A stretch of DNA of 37,327 bases from CAVQGZ01 sp964356295. GTDB lineage: Bacteria > Actinomycetota > Actinomycetes > Jiangellales > Jiangellaceae. The position numbers were made by a program, and so were the translations under genes. The notes beneath the pieces are model-generated. The model saw only the letters and a program-made list of their open reading frames with translations, had not been told where the DNA came from and ran no database searches. The DNA is taken from contig CAYHHE010000021.1 of the NCBI GenBank assembly GCA_964356295.1, forward strand, positions 1 through 37,327, given 5' to 3'. Below are positions 7,698 through 15,883 of this stretch, piece after piece; the first letter of the stretch is position 1; each line of letters starts with the position of its first letter.

Positions 7698-9055
7698 GCG
7701 GGGTGAGCGGGACGAGTCCGTACTGGGGCGACGAGCGCCCCGCAGTGCAGGGTGTGCTGCGGTGGGCTGTGGACCGGGCGGCGCGCTCAGGGGACCCGAA
7801 GGCGACCGCTCGTCCCGCGTCCGAGCTGGCCGCGGCAGCCGGTCCGACCGTGACCTCGCAAGGCATCGGTTGGCAGGCAGCGCTGGACGTCTTCGAGCGC
7901 GTGCTGCTGCCGGCCACCCGGGCCCAGGACGACCCGATGAACCTCGCCTACATCCCCAGCGCGCCGACCCGGGCCGCTGTCGCCTTCGACCTGGCCACCA
8001 GCGCCGTCAACGTGTTCGCGGGCCTCTGGGAGGTCGGCGCCGGAGCCATCCACGCCGAGAACGAGGCTCTGGCGTGGCTGGTGGAGCTGCTGGGGTGGCC
8101 CGACACCGCCGGAGGCACGTTCGTGGCCGGCGGCACCATGGGCAACCTCTCCGCGCTCGTGACGGCCCGTGAGACGATCCGGTCGCGTCGGGGCGGACGT
8201 CCCGAAGGTGGCTGGGTGCTGATCGCCACCTCGGACGCACACTCGTCGATTCGCGGCGCCGCCAAGGCGCTGGACGTCTCGGTCGTCGAGGTGGAGCAGG
8301 ACGAACGGGGGCACCTGACCGGCGCCGCAGTCCGTGACGCCGCGCGCAGGCACCCCAACGTCTTCGCCGTGGTGGCCTCCGCCGGCACCACGAACGGGGG
8401 CGTCGTCGACGACCTCGACGATGTCGCCACCGTCTGCCAGGAGCGCGGCATCTGGTTCCACGTGGACGGGGCCTATGGGGGAGCAGGGCTGGCCGCCCCC
8501 AGTGTCCGCCATCGGTTCCGCGGCGTGGAGCGGGCCGACAGCTTCATCGTCGACCCGCACAAGTGGCTGTTCGCTCCGTACGACTGCTGCGCGCTGCTGT
8601 ACCGAGACCCACGGACTGCTCGCGCAGCGCACTCCCAGCACGCCGACTACCTCGACGAGATCGACCGTGAGGCCTGGAACCCCGCCGACCTGGCCACCCA
8701 GCTGACTCGCCGCGCTCGCGGGCTGCCGTTCTGGTTCTCCCTGGCCACCCACGGGACCGCGCGCTACACCGACGCCGTCGAGGCCACGCTGGCCATCGCC
8801 CGCGATGTCGCCGACGGCATCGACGCCAGCGAGCACCTCCGGCTGGTGCTGCCCCCGGAGCTCTCCGTGCTGCTGTTCGAGCGGCCGGGCTGGAGGCCGG
8901 AGCAATACGCTCAGTGGTCGCGACGCTCGGCCGTGGCGGGGTCGATCCTGTGCCTACCGACGGCTTGGCGAGGTCGCACGGTGCTGCGGCTGGCGTTCGT
9001 CAACCCCGACACCCGGCCCGAGCGGGTCCTCGAGGTGCTGCAGACCCTGGCCTGA
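7694..9055 (+). CDS. PLP-dependent group II decarboxylase (aromatic-L-amino-acid decarboxylase-like)
   Basis: A 453-residue fold-type I PLP decarboxylase. Lys290 in VDPHKWLFAPYDC is the cofactor lysine, Asp258 in FHVDGAYGG binds the pyridine nitrogen, and His183 in DAHSS stacks on the ring. The N-terminal helix region and the AGGTMGNLSAL glycine loop are typical of the DOPA/tyrosine/tryptophan decarboxylase group. The GTG start overlaps the FAH stop by GTGA, so it is the last gene of the catabolic operon and ends 3 nt from the convergent Rieske gene. It could make an aromatic amine, such as tyramine or dopamine, that the gamma-glutamylamide ligase then uses. Within this family aldehyde-forming activity (as in phenylacetaldehyde synthases) is also known. 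Confidence 0.85.
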   Translation: MSGVSGTSPYWGDERPAVQGVLRWAVDRAARSGDPKATARPASELAAAAGPTVTSQGIGWQAALDVFERVLLPATRAQDDPMNLAYIPSAPTRAAVAFDLATSAVNVFAGLWEVGAGAIHAENEALAWLVELLGWPDTAGGTFVAGGTMGNLSALVTARETIRSRRGGRPEGGWVLIATSDAHSSIRGAAKALDVSVVEVEQDERGHLTGAAVRDAARRHPNVFAVVASAGTTNGGVVDDLDDVATVCQERGIWFHVDGAYGGAGLAAPSVRHRFRGVERADSFIVDPHKWLFAPYDCCALLYRDPRTARAAHSQHADYLDEIDREAWNPADLATQLTRRARGLPFWFSLATHGTARYTDAVEATLAIARDVADGIDASEHLRLVLPPELSVLLFERPGWRPEQYAQWSRRSAVAGSILCLPTAWRGRTVLRLAFVNPDTRPERVLEVLQTLA

Positions 9056-9058
9056 GGG

Positions 9059-10105
9059 CTACCGCGGCGCGGCACCCTGCTCGGCCAGCAGGGCGGTCAC
9101 CTTGTCGCGGATCCGCAAGGCGGCGACGTCGGCGTTGACGTTCACCTGCGGCCCAGCGCCGTCCTGGTCGATCACCTGTTGCATGGCCTCGACGGCGGCC
9201 AACGACCGCGCGTAGTAGGAGCCGAAGAGGCCCGTGAGCACGACCGTGGTGGCCTCGTCGATCGCGAAGTCGCGGCTGACCCGCCACAGGAGCAGGGTCC
9301 GGGAGGCCTCGACCGGTGTGACGAGCTGGGTGAAGCGCAGCCTGGCCGGGGGCGCGTCGTCGGGAAGCACGTCCCAGTGGTCCACCCAGACCGCCGGGGA
9401 GATGAAGTGTCCCTCCTGCCGGTGGGCGATGACCTCGCGTGCGTCGCGACCCAGGGCGGTGGCCTGCCACGACGGGAGCGGCCCGGGCGGGAAGTCTCGA
9501 GCCAACGCGACGGTCGTCTCGGTGACGACGACCTCCAGCCGCGGCAGCTGCTCGCGCAGCACCAGCGGTGCCACGTCGGGTGCGATCTCGGGGACCTTGG
9601 TGACATCGGCGAAGCTCTCGTGCAGCAGCAGGAAGTGCGCGGCCACCTCCTGCTCACCACCGACGCTGACCCAGCCGTCGGAGTCCAACCAGTCCAGGTC
9701 GGGCACGCGGTGCAGCGGGGCGCGCCCGGGTTCGCCGAACCACACCCAGACCAGCCCCTGCTGCTCTCGAACCGGAAAGGCATGCACCTGCGCCCCGAGG
9801 GGAACCCGTGGCTGAGTGGGGACGCTGAGGCAGCGTCCCTGGGAGTCGTAGACGAAGCCGCACAGCCCGCAGCGCACGGAGTCACCCTCCAGCAAACCTG
9901 CGCTGAGCGGGTACGGACGGTGGACACAGCGGTCGGCCAGCGCGACCGCCGTGCCGTCCTCGCGGCGGAACAGGACGACCGGGCGTCCCACTGCGCGCCG
10001 GCCCAGCAGGGAGCGGCCGACAGCCTCGCCGGCAGCGACCGCGTACCAGGCATCGGTGGGCAGGACAGCCGCACGGCGGGATCGGCTCGTGCGCACGGTG
10101 GTCAT
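9059..10105 (-). CDS. VanA-like Rieske oxygenase homolog with altered metal ligands
   Basis: A 348-residue protein with the layout of VanA-type Rieske non-haem iron oxygenases. The first Rieske half is normal (Cys60-Val-His62) but the second reads Cys79-Gly-Leu-Cys82 where the family has C-x2-H. In the catalytic domain the segment HFLLLHESFADVTKVPEIAP aligns with the family's D-x2-H-x4-H: Asp167 is kept, but the two iron histidines are Lys170 and Ala175. The codons are plain in the DNA. The protein is otherwise full length and lies 14 nt after the VanB-type reductase gene, so it does not look like a decaying gene. It may be an electron carrier, a non-catalytic subunit or a changed enzyme. Last gene of the glnA-like/P450 operon. 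Confidence 0.8.
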   Translation of the reverse strand: MTTVRTSRSRRAAVLPTDAWYAVAAGEAVGRSLLGRRAVGRPVVLFRREDGTAVALADRCVHRPYPLSAGLLEGDSVRCGLCGFVYDSQGRCLSVPTQPRVPLGAQVHAFPVREQQGLVWVWFGEPGRAPLHRVPDLDWLDSDGWVSVGGEQEVAAHFLLLHESFADVTKVPEIAPDVAPLVLREQLPRLEVVVTETTVALARDFPPGPLPSWQATALGRDAREVIAHRQEGHFISPAVWVDHWDVLPDDAPPARLRFTQLVTPVEASRTLLLWRVSRDFAIDEATTVVLTGLFGSYYARSLAAVEAMQQVIDQDGAGPQVNVNADVAALRIRDKVTALLAEQGAAPR

Positions 10106-10119
10106 TGCAGCGCCCTTCG

Positions 10120-11088
10120 TCACAGGTCGAGTGTGAGCCGGTCGGACAGGCTGCGGGAGACGCAGATCATCATTGTCTCGTTGCTGGCCCGCTCGTCCTC
10201 GCTGAGGATGGAGTCGCGATGGTCGACCTCGCCCTCCAGGACGATCTGCTCGCAGGTCCCGCAGATCCCCTCGTGGCAGGAGCCGAGGACGCTGACTCCG
10301 GACGCCTGCACGGCGTCGAAGACGGAGGTGTCCGACCCGACGGTCAGGGTGATCCCCGATCGGGCCAGGACCAGCTCGAACCCGCGGTCGGCACCCGTCG
10401 TCCGGACAGCCTTCGGGGCGAAGCGCTCCAGGTGCAGCGCCCCCGCCGGCCAGCTCGCGCACCGCTGTTCGACCGCGCTGAGCAGTCCTTCCGGGCCGCA
10501 GCAGTAGACCAGGGAGTCCTCGCGCGGCTCTGCGAGCCAGGAGTCGAGATCGAGCAGGCCCACCTCGTCCTGCGGGGCCAGCCTCATGCGATCCCCGTAC
10601 TGCTCCAGCTCGTCGAGGAAGGCCATCGAGGCTCGGGTGCGCCCGCCGTAGAGCAGCGACCAGTCCGCGCCTGCTGCGGTCGCCTCGGCCATCATCGGCA
10701 GCAGCGGCGTGATGCCGATGCCGCCGGCCACGAACAGGTATCGGGGAGCCTGGACCAGCGGGAAGTGGTTGCGCGGCCCGCGGACCCGCACGATGCTGCC
10801 AGTCTCGACCCGCTCGTGCACCGCGATGGAGCCACCCCTGCTGTCGGGGGTCTTGAGCACGCCGATCCGGATGGTCCGGCTGTCCGAGGGGTGCCCGCAC
10901 AGCGAGTACTGGCGGACGAGGTCGGGGTCCAGGATGAGGTCCACGTGAGCGCCGGGCGTCCATGCGGGCAGCACGCCGCCCGCTGGATCCGCCATGGTGA
11001 TCGCGACGACGTCCTGCGCGACATGGTCGACGCGCTCTACGACCAGGTCGCCCTCGTGCTCGCGGAGCGTGGTGGTGGCCTCGGACAT
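10120..11088 (-). CDS. VanB-type oxygenase reductase (flavin, NAD and plant-type [2Fe-2S] domains)
   Basis: A 322-residue phthalate-dioxygenase-reductase-like protein. The flavin domain shows RQYSLCG (about 98-105), the nucleotide domain shows VAGGIGITPLLPM and YCCGPEGLL, and the C-terminal ferredoxin domain has Cys271, Cys276, Cys279 and Cys309, the C-x4-C-x2-C-xn-C pattern. It passes electrons from NAD(P)H to a terminal oxygenase. It lies between the P450 (6-nt gap) and the Rieske-like gene, and since the latter lacks normal ligands the reductase may serve the P450 directly. No separate ferredoxin is encoded nearby. Confidence 0.9.
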   Translation of the reverse strand: MSEATTTLREHEGDLVVERVDHVAQDVVAITMADPAGGVLPAWTPGAHVDLILDPDLVRQYSLCGHPSDSRTIRIGVLKTPDSRGGSIAVHERVETGSIVRVRGPRNHFPLVQAPRYLFVAGGIGITPLLPMMAEATAAGADWSLLYGGRTRASMAFLDELEQYGDRMRLAPQDEVGLLDLDSWLAEPREDSLVYCCGPEGLLSAVEQRCASWPAGALHLERFAPKAVRTTGADRGFELVLARSGITLTVGSDTSVFDAVQASGVSVLGSCHEGICGTCEQIVLEGEVDHRDSILSEDERASNETMMICVSRSLSDRLTLDL

Positions 11089-11094
11089 CCCCGG

Positions 11095-12351
11095 CTACTT
11101 CACGGCGACCCGGACGGGGAACCTCTTGATCCCGTTCACGAAGTTGCTGCGCACCCGGACGATGTCGCCGGTCTGCTCGATGGAGGCCAGCCGGGGCAGC
11201 AGCGTCTCGAACATGATCCTGATCTCCAGCCGGGCCAGGTTCGCGCCGAGACAGGTGTGCGGGCCCTTGCCGAACGTCATGTGGTCGTTGGGGAAGCGGG
11301 TGAGGTCGAGCCGGTAGGGGTCGTCGAACATCGCGTCGTCCCGGTTGCCGGAGGCGAACCACATGACGACCTTGTCGCCCTGTCTGATCTGCTGGCCGTG
11401 CATCTCGACGTCACGAGTTGCGGTGCGCCTGAAGTGGTACACCGGGGAGGCGTGCCGGAGAAGCTCCTCAACGGCGACCTGTGACTTCTCTGGGGTGTCG
11501 CGCAAGTAGGCCAGCTGCTCGGGGTTGTCCATGAGGGCCTTCATCGAGTGGCTGATGGCCTGCCGGGTCGTCTCGTTGCCGGCCACCACGAGCAGCAGGA
11601 AGTAGTTGTCGTAGTCAGAGGCCGAGAGCGGGACGCCGTCCTCGGGGATGCGGTTGACCAGCTTGCTCACCAGGTCGTCGCCGTCGCCGCCCTTGCGCTC
11701 GGCGGCGAGCGCACGCCCGTACTCGAAGATCTCGATGGACGCGGGTGAGCGGAAGGGCAGGTGCTTGTACTGCTCGGCCTCCGGGCTGTCGATCATGACG
11801 CGGGCGTAGTCCGGGTCGGTCGCCCCGACGATCTCGTTGCCCCACGAGATCAGCTGGGGGATGACCTCGTTGGGGACGTCGAGCAGCCGGGCGAGCACCT
11901 GGATCGGGTAGTCAGCAGCGATGGCGTCGACGAAGTCGATCTCCTCCTGAGCCAGCGCGGTCTCCACCGTGAGGGTGGCCAGCCCGCGCAGGAAGTCCTC
12001 GTATCGGCGCAGCGTGGCCACGCTGAAGTCACGCATCAGCAGCTTGCGCAGGGCCTGGTGGCGGGGACCGTCGGTCTCGAGCATCGACCGGCGCAAGTCC
12101 AGGTAGTCCGCTGGAGGTTCCTCCAGGTTGGTGAATCCTCGCGAGGTGAACGTCTCGGGGTCCTTGTCGACCGCCTGGACGTCGGCGTAGCGGGTGATCG
12201 ACCAGAACCCGGCATTGCCCCCGGGTTCTGGGTTCCAGTGGGCGGGGGCCTCGCGACGCAACGTGTCGAACATCCCCCATGCCTCGTTGCGTACGAACAC
12301 CTCGAGGTCGGACAGGTCGATCTGCTCGAGCGGGACGGGGGTGGGCGGCAT
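11095..12351 (-). CDS. Cytochrome P450
   Basis: A 418-residue soluble bacterial P450. The I-helix motif AGNETT (257-262), the K-helix E296-x-x-R299 and the haem loop FGKGPHTCLGANLAR with Cys367 as thiolate ligand are all intact. ATG 12351 has GGAG 7 nt upstream; a longer frame reaching into the glnA-like gene is not needed. It follows that gene by 37 nt. Placement between a gamma-glutamylamide ligase and an oxygenase reductase suggests hydroxylation, O-demethylation or oxidative N-dealkylation of a gamma-glutamylated aromatic amine. The last could replace the missing PuuB oxidase. The substrate cannot be read from the sequence. Confidence 0.93.
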   Translation of the reverse strand: MPPTPVPLEQIDLSDLEVFVRNEAWGMFDTLRREAPAHWNPEPGGNAGFWSITRYADVQAVDKDPETFTSRGFTNLEEPPADYLDLRRSMLETDGPRHQALRKLLMRDFSVATLRRYEDFLRGLATLTVETALAQEEIDFVDAIAADYPIQVLARLLDVPNEVIPQLISWGNEIVGATDPDYARVMIDSPEAEQYKHLPFRSPASIEIFEYGRALAAERKGGDGDDLVSKLVNRIPEDGVPLSASDYDNYFLLLVVAGNETTRQAISHSMKALMDNPEQLAYLRDTPEKSQVAVEELLRHASPVYHFRRTATRDVEMHGQQIRQGDKVVMWFASGNRDDAMFDDPYRLDLTRFPNDHMTFGKGPHTCLGANLARLEIRIMFETLLPRLASIEQTGDIVRVRSNFVNGIKRFPVRVAVK

Positions 12352-12388
12352 GCGGGCTCCAAGGTGGCGGTCGTCGGTCTGCGGGGGT

Positions 12389-13738
12389 CTAGAGGTGGTA
12401 GGTGTACTCGCGTAGCTCCCAGTCGGTGACCGAGCGCTCGAAGCGCTCGACCTCGTTGCGCTTGTACGTGAGGAAGGCATGGACGAAGTACTCACCCAGC
12501 ACCTCAGCCAGGGCGGTGTCGGCCTCCAGCGCGTCCAATGCATTGGGAAGAGTCTGCGGCAGCATGGGAGCGGATGCCGGGTCGTAGCCGTAGCCCTCCA
12601 CCGGCGGCGGAGGCTCGGCCTTCTCGGTGATCCCTAGGTACGCGGCGGCGCAGATCGCGGCGTTGATCAGGTACGGGTTGGCTGTGGCGTCGCCGAGACG
12701 AACCTCCATGCGGGTCCCGGGGCCCCGCTCGGGCGGGATGCGCACCATGGCGCTGCGGTTGTCCAGCCCCCAGTCGATGAGCCACGGCGCCAGGGTGTCT
12801 GGACCGAACCGCTTGTAGGAGTTGATCGTTGGGTTGGCGATGGCGGCCAGTGCGGGTGCGTGGGCCAGCACCCCAGCGATGGCATGCCGGCCGACGTCGG
12901 ACAGCTCGTGCTCACCCTCGGGGTCACCGAACACGTTGGCGCCGTCGCCGTTGACCAGAGACGCGTGCAGGTGGAACCCCGATCCGCCTTCGTCGTTGAA
13001 CGGCTTGGCCATGAAGGTGGCCATCAGCCCTTCGTGCCGCATGATCTCCTGCACCGCAGACTTGAGCCGGAAGGCCCGATCGGCTGAGTCGACCAGCTCG
13101 GAGTGGGTGAGGTTGATCTCGAACTGTCCCCCGGAGAACTCGTGGTTCGCCGCGGTCACACGCAGGCCGGAATCGCGCAGGTACCGCAGCATCTTCAGCA
13201 GGAGGCCCTTCGGGTCTCCTTTCCTTCCGACGACATAGACGTTGCCGGTGGCATCGGCGTAGCGCCGATACTGTGCGGGCGTACCCCCGTCGGGCTCGAG
13301 GACGAAGAACTCCAGCTCCGGCCCGATGATGGCGTGCAGGTCCAGGGAAGCAAGCCTCTCCGAGACACGCCGGACGACAGCCCGCGGGGACTCCGGAGCA
13401 TGACCACCCTCGGGGAGGAACGCGTCCCCGACGCACCACAGGGTGTCCGGCTCCCAGGGCATCGGTGTCAGCGTCGACAGATCGGGACGAACGGTGATGT
13501 CCGGGAGTCCGGCATCAATCCCGCCAGCTACCGGAACGACGTCCCCGGTCGGAGTCGTGTGGTAGACGGCACGGCAGAACGCCAGGCCGTGACCGAGTGC
13601 CGTGCGCAGCTCCTCGATGAGGACATCGCGACCACGGTCGACGCCGATCAGGTCCGAGAACGAGACGCGGACGACGTCGATGCCCTGGGTGCGCAGCTGC
13701 TCGATGACCTCGGACACGTCGTGGTCGGCTAGTGCCAT
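12389..13738 (-). CDS. Glutamine-synthetase-like gamma-glutamylamide ligase
   Basis: A 449-residue member of the glutamine synthetase fold. Metal and ATP residues are visible: Glu141 and Glu143 (GPELEFF), Glu200/Gln205/Glu207 (NHEFSGGQFEIN) and His256/His258 (GFHLHAS), then INSYKRF and RMEVRLGD. The loop that carries the adenylylated Tyr in housekeeping GlnA is absent, as in PuuA, IpuC and the polyamine- and ethanolamine-specific GlnA paralogs of actinomycetes. Such enzymes join glutamate to an amine using ATP. It heads the operon with P450, reductase and Rieske genes, and PuuC- and PuuD-like genes lie 9 kb away under a similar operator. GGAGG lies 6 nt before the ATG. Confidence 0.87.
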   Translation of the reverse strand: MALADHDVSEVIEQLRTQGIDVVRVSFSDLIGVDRGRDVLIEELRTALGHGLAFCRAVYHTTPTGDVVPVAGGIDAGLPDITVRPDLSTLTPMPWEPDTLWCVGDAFLPEGGHAPESPRAVVRRVSERLASLDLHAIIGPELEFFVLEPDGGTPAQYRRYADATGNVYVVGRKGDPKGLLLKMLRYLRDSGLRVTAANHEFSGGQFEINLTHSELVDSADRAFRLKSAVQEIMRHEGLMATFMAKPFNDEGGSGFHLHASLVNGDGANVFGDPEGEHELSDVGRHAIAGVLAHAPALAAIANPTINSYKRFGPDTLAPWLIDWGLDNRSAMVRIPPERGPGTRMEVRLGDATANPYLINAAICAAAYLGITEKAEPPPPVEGYGYDPASAPMLPQTLPNALDALEADTALAEVLGEYFVHAFLTYKRNEVERFERSVTDWELREYTYHL

Positions 13739-13756
13739 GTGCCCCTCCGTGCGATT

Positions 13757-13799
13757 CGTTAGGGACCGAACTTTATGGCCGACCAGGTGCGTCAGACAA
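13757..13799 (-). promoter_or_regulatory. Promoter and operator of the ligase-P450-reductase-Rieske operon
   Basis: Reading the minus strand, TTGTCT (13794-13799) and TAAAGT (13770-13775) are 18 nt apart. CGTTAGGGACCGAAC (13757-13771 on the plus strand) overlaps the -10 and matches 14 of 20 positions of the 3478 palindrome when aligned over the full site. The spacing to the -10 is like that of the 3541 site, which supports a shared repressor. Confidence 0.6.
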
Positions 13800-13851
13800 G
13801 AGCCCCGTCAGACATGAGCCCCGTCAGGCGCACTGTGGTCGTGTGCAGCCC

Positions 13852-14199
13852 TCACTGCTGGGCTGCGGCGGCGTCCGCCGCAGCCGTGAGCCACCTGACC
13901 AGCGCCTCGTCCTCATCCACAACGGAATCGGGCAGGACGACGTAGTGCCGCCGCGGCGGCTGATCGGGGGCGTAGCGAAGCGGGCGGGCCCCCGGGACGC
14001 TCAGCGCCTGCTCGTGATGCGGCGACATGAGCTTGACGGCGAACCCGGACTCCGACAGCGACGCGACTGGTGCGCCGGCGGCGTAGACCATCGTGCCGCC
14101 GAACATCCGCCGGGTCGATACCTCGAACGGCAGGGACGGCTCGATCTGACGCAGGCGCTCGAGGAGGCGCGCGTGCTGTCTCGCCGACGGTGGGGCCAC
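13852..14199 (-). CDS. TfoX N-terminal domain protein
   Basis: A 115-residue protein starting at GTG 14199 with GGGGG just upstream. The block TRRMFGGTMVYAAGAPVASL followed by GFAVKL is the signature of the TfoX/Sxy N-terminal domain, found alone in many actinomycete proteins. In gamma-proteobacteria TfoX regulates competence, but the single-domain relatives have no known role, so I make no functional claim. It stands alone, divergent from the flavoprotein at 14296. Confidence 0.7.
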   Translation of the reverse strand: MAPPSARQHARLLERLRQIEPSLPFEVSTRRMFGGTMVYAAGAPVASLSESGFAVKLMSPHHEQALSVPGARPLRYAPDQPPRRHYVVLPDSVVDEDEALVRWLTAAADAAAAQQ

Positions 14200-14295
14200 G
14201 TCCCCCGTCTACCACGTGACCGGCGCCTGTGACCAGGACCGGGCGACTCCAGGCGGCGCAGCACGGCAACGGCGCGGACAGGGGAGGATCAGGGC

Positions 14296-15729
14296 ATGGG
14301 CGCGACGGGCACCGATGTCGACGCCGTCGTCGTAGGCTCGGGCCCCAACGGGCTCGTCGCTGCGGTCACGCTCGCCCAGGCGGGGTGGCGGGTGCTGGTG
14401 CTGGAGGCGCAGGGGCAGTACGGCGGCGGGCTGCGCACGCAGGAGTTGACCCTGCCGGGGTTTCGGCACGACGTCTGCTCGACCGCCCACCCGCTGGCCG
14501 TGGCCTCGCCGGCCTTCGCTGACCTGGGGCTGGAGCGCGAGGGGTTGCGGCTGGTGCACTCGCCGGTCCCGCTGGCCCATCCTGTGTCGCAAGGCAGCTC
14601 GGTGCTGCTGCACCGCGACCTCGAGCGAACCGTCGCCGCCCTCGGTCGCGACGCCCCGGTGTGGCGCCGGGTGGTCGGCGGCCTGGCGCGGCGGTGGCCG
14701 CAGATGGTGGACGGGGTGCTCGACCCGTTGGCGCTGCCGCCGCGGGCCCCGCTGGCCACCCTGGCGTTCGGGGCGGCGGGGATCTGGCCGACCGCAGCGG
14801 TGAACCGGTTCGTGCTCCGCGACGAACCCGCTCGGGCGCTGCTGGCCGGGATCGCCGCGCACGCGAGCCTCGACCTGGCTGCGCCGATGACAACGGGCAT
14901 CGGGCTGCTGCTCGCGGCGCTCGGGCACGGCGTGGGTTGGCCGGTGGCCGCTGGCGGGTCACGGTCCATCGCCGACGCCCTCGTCGCCCGGCTGCGGTCC
15001 CTCGGCGGAGACCTGCGCACCGGTCACCGGGTCGGGTCGGTGGACGACCTGCCGAGTGCGCGCGCTGTGCTGCTGGACCTGACTCCCCGGCAGGTGCTGG
15101 CGGTGGCTGGCCACCGCATGACCCCGTCCTACCGGCGACGGCTGGCTCGATGGCGCTACGGTCCGGGCGCCTTCAAGCTCGACTGGGCCCTGGACGGGCC
15201 GGTGCCGTGGGTGGACCCTCGGCTGGCCGATGCCACCACCCTGCACGTGGTCGGGTCGTCCGACGAGGTCGTCCAGGCCGAGCGGGCGGTCGCGCAGGGC
15301 CGCCATCCCCGGCGGCCGTTCCTCATCGTCGTCCAGGCGTGCGTCGCCGACCCGTCCCGAGCGCCGGCGGGCAAGCACACCCTGTGGGCGTACTGCCACG
15401 TGCCACCGGGCAGCGACCTCGACATGACAGCGGCGATCGAGGACCAGATCGAGCGCTTCGCCCCCGGGTTCCGCGAGCGGGTGCTCGCTCGCCACGTCAT
15501 GGGCCCGGCCGCCCTTCAGCGCCACAACGCCAACTACGTCGGCGGGGACATCGCCGGTGGGGCGTCCGACTGGCGCCAGCTTGCTGCTCGTCCGGTCCCT
15601 TCGCGGACCCCTTGGGCAACGCCGGACCCGCGCATCTTCCTGTGCTCGTCCTCGACCCTCCCAGGTGGGGGGGTGCACGGCATGTGTGGACGGCACGCCG
15701 CCCGGACGGTGCTCAACCGGCTCGGCTGA
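14296..15729 (+). CDS. Phytoene-desaturase-like FAD oxidoreductase
   Basis: A 477-residue flavoprotein. The N-terminal VVGSGPNGLVAAVTLAQAG, ending in VLVLEA, is the FAD-binding Rossmann motif, followed by YGGGLRTQELTLPGFRHD, the CrtI/NAD(P)-FAD family second motif. The C-terminal PGGGVHGMCGRHAA closes the FAD domain. GGGGAGGAT lies before the ATG. No carotenoid genes (crtB, crtE) are nearby, and this subgroup of 'phytoene dehydrogenase-like' proteins is mostly uncharacterised, so carotenoid desaturation should not be assumed. It appears monocistronic; the 154 nt after it hold no recognisable gene. Confidence 0.8.
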   Translation: MGATGTDVDAVVVGSGPNGLVAAVTLAQAGWRVLVLEAQGQYGGGLRTQELTLPGFRHDVCSTAHPLAVASPAFADLGLEREGLRLVHSPVPLAHPVSQGSSVLLHRDLERTVAALGRDAPVWRRVVGGLARRWPQMVDGVLDPLALPPRAPLATLAFGAAGIWPTAAVNRFVLRDEPARALLAGIAAHASLDLAAPMTTGIGLLLAALGHGVGWPVAAGGSRSIADALVARLRSLGGDLRTGHRVGSVDDLPSARAVLLDLTPRQVLAVAGHRMTPSYRRRLARWRYGPGAFKLDWALDGPVPWVDPRLADATTLHVVGSSDEVVQAERAVAQGRHPRRPFLIVVQACVADPSRAPAGKHTLWAYCHVPPGSDLDMTAAIEDQIERFAPGFRERVLARHVMGPAALQRHNANYVGGDIAGGASDWRQLAARPVPSRTPWATPDPRIFLCSSSTLPGGGVHGMCGRHAARTVLNRLG

Positions 15730-15883
15730 CCCCCGGTCGGGTTGCCCTCGGGTCTGGGCCAGGGCTGGCCGCAGTTCGCTGCGCAGTGAGCGCGGATGAC
15801 CGCTCGAGACGTGATGGCTTTCGGCACTGGTGGGTGGACGCGCCTGGGCAGACCGTGGAGTCGGGCTGCTGGAGGAGGCAGGC

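Noticed and set aside
10105..11484. Long plus-strand frames opposite the P450/reductase/Rieske genes
   Set aside because: They are complementary-strand shadows typical of high-GC DNA; the minus-strand products carry complete catalytic motifs.
14296..15729. Carotenoid biosynthesis gene
   Set aside because: The fold fits, but no other carotenoid genes are present and many relatives have unrelated or unknown roles.
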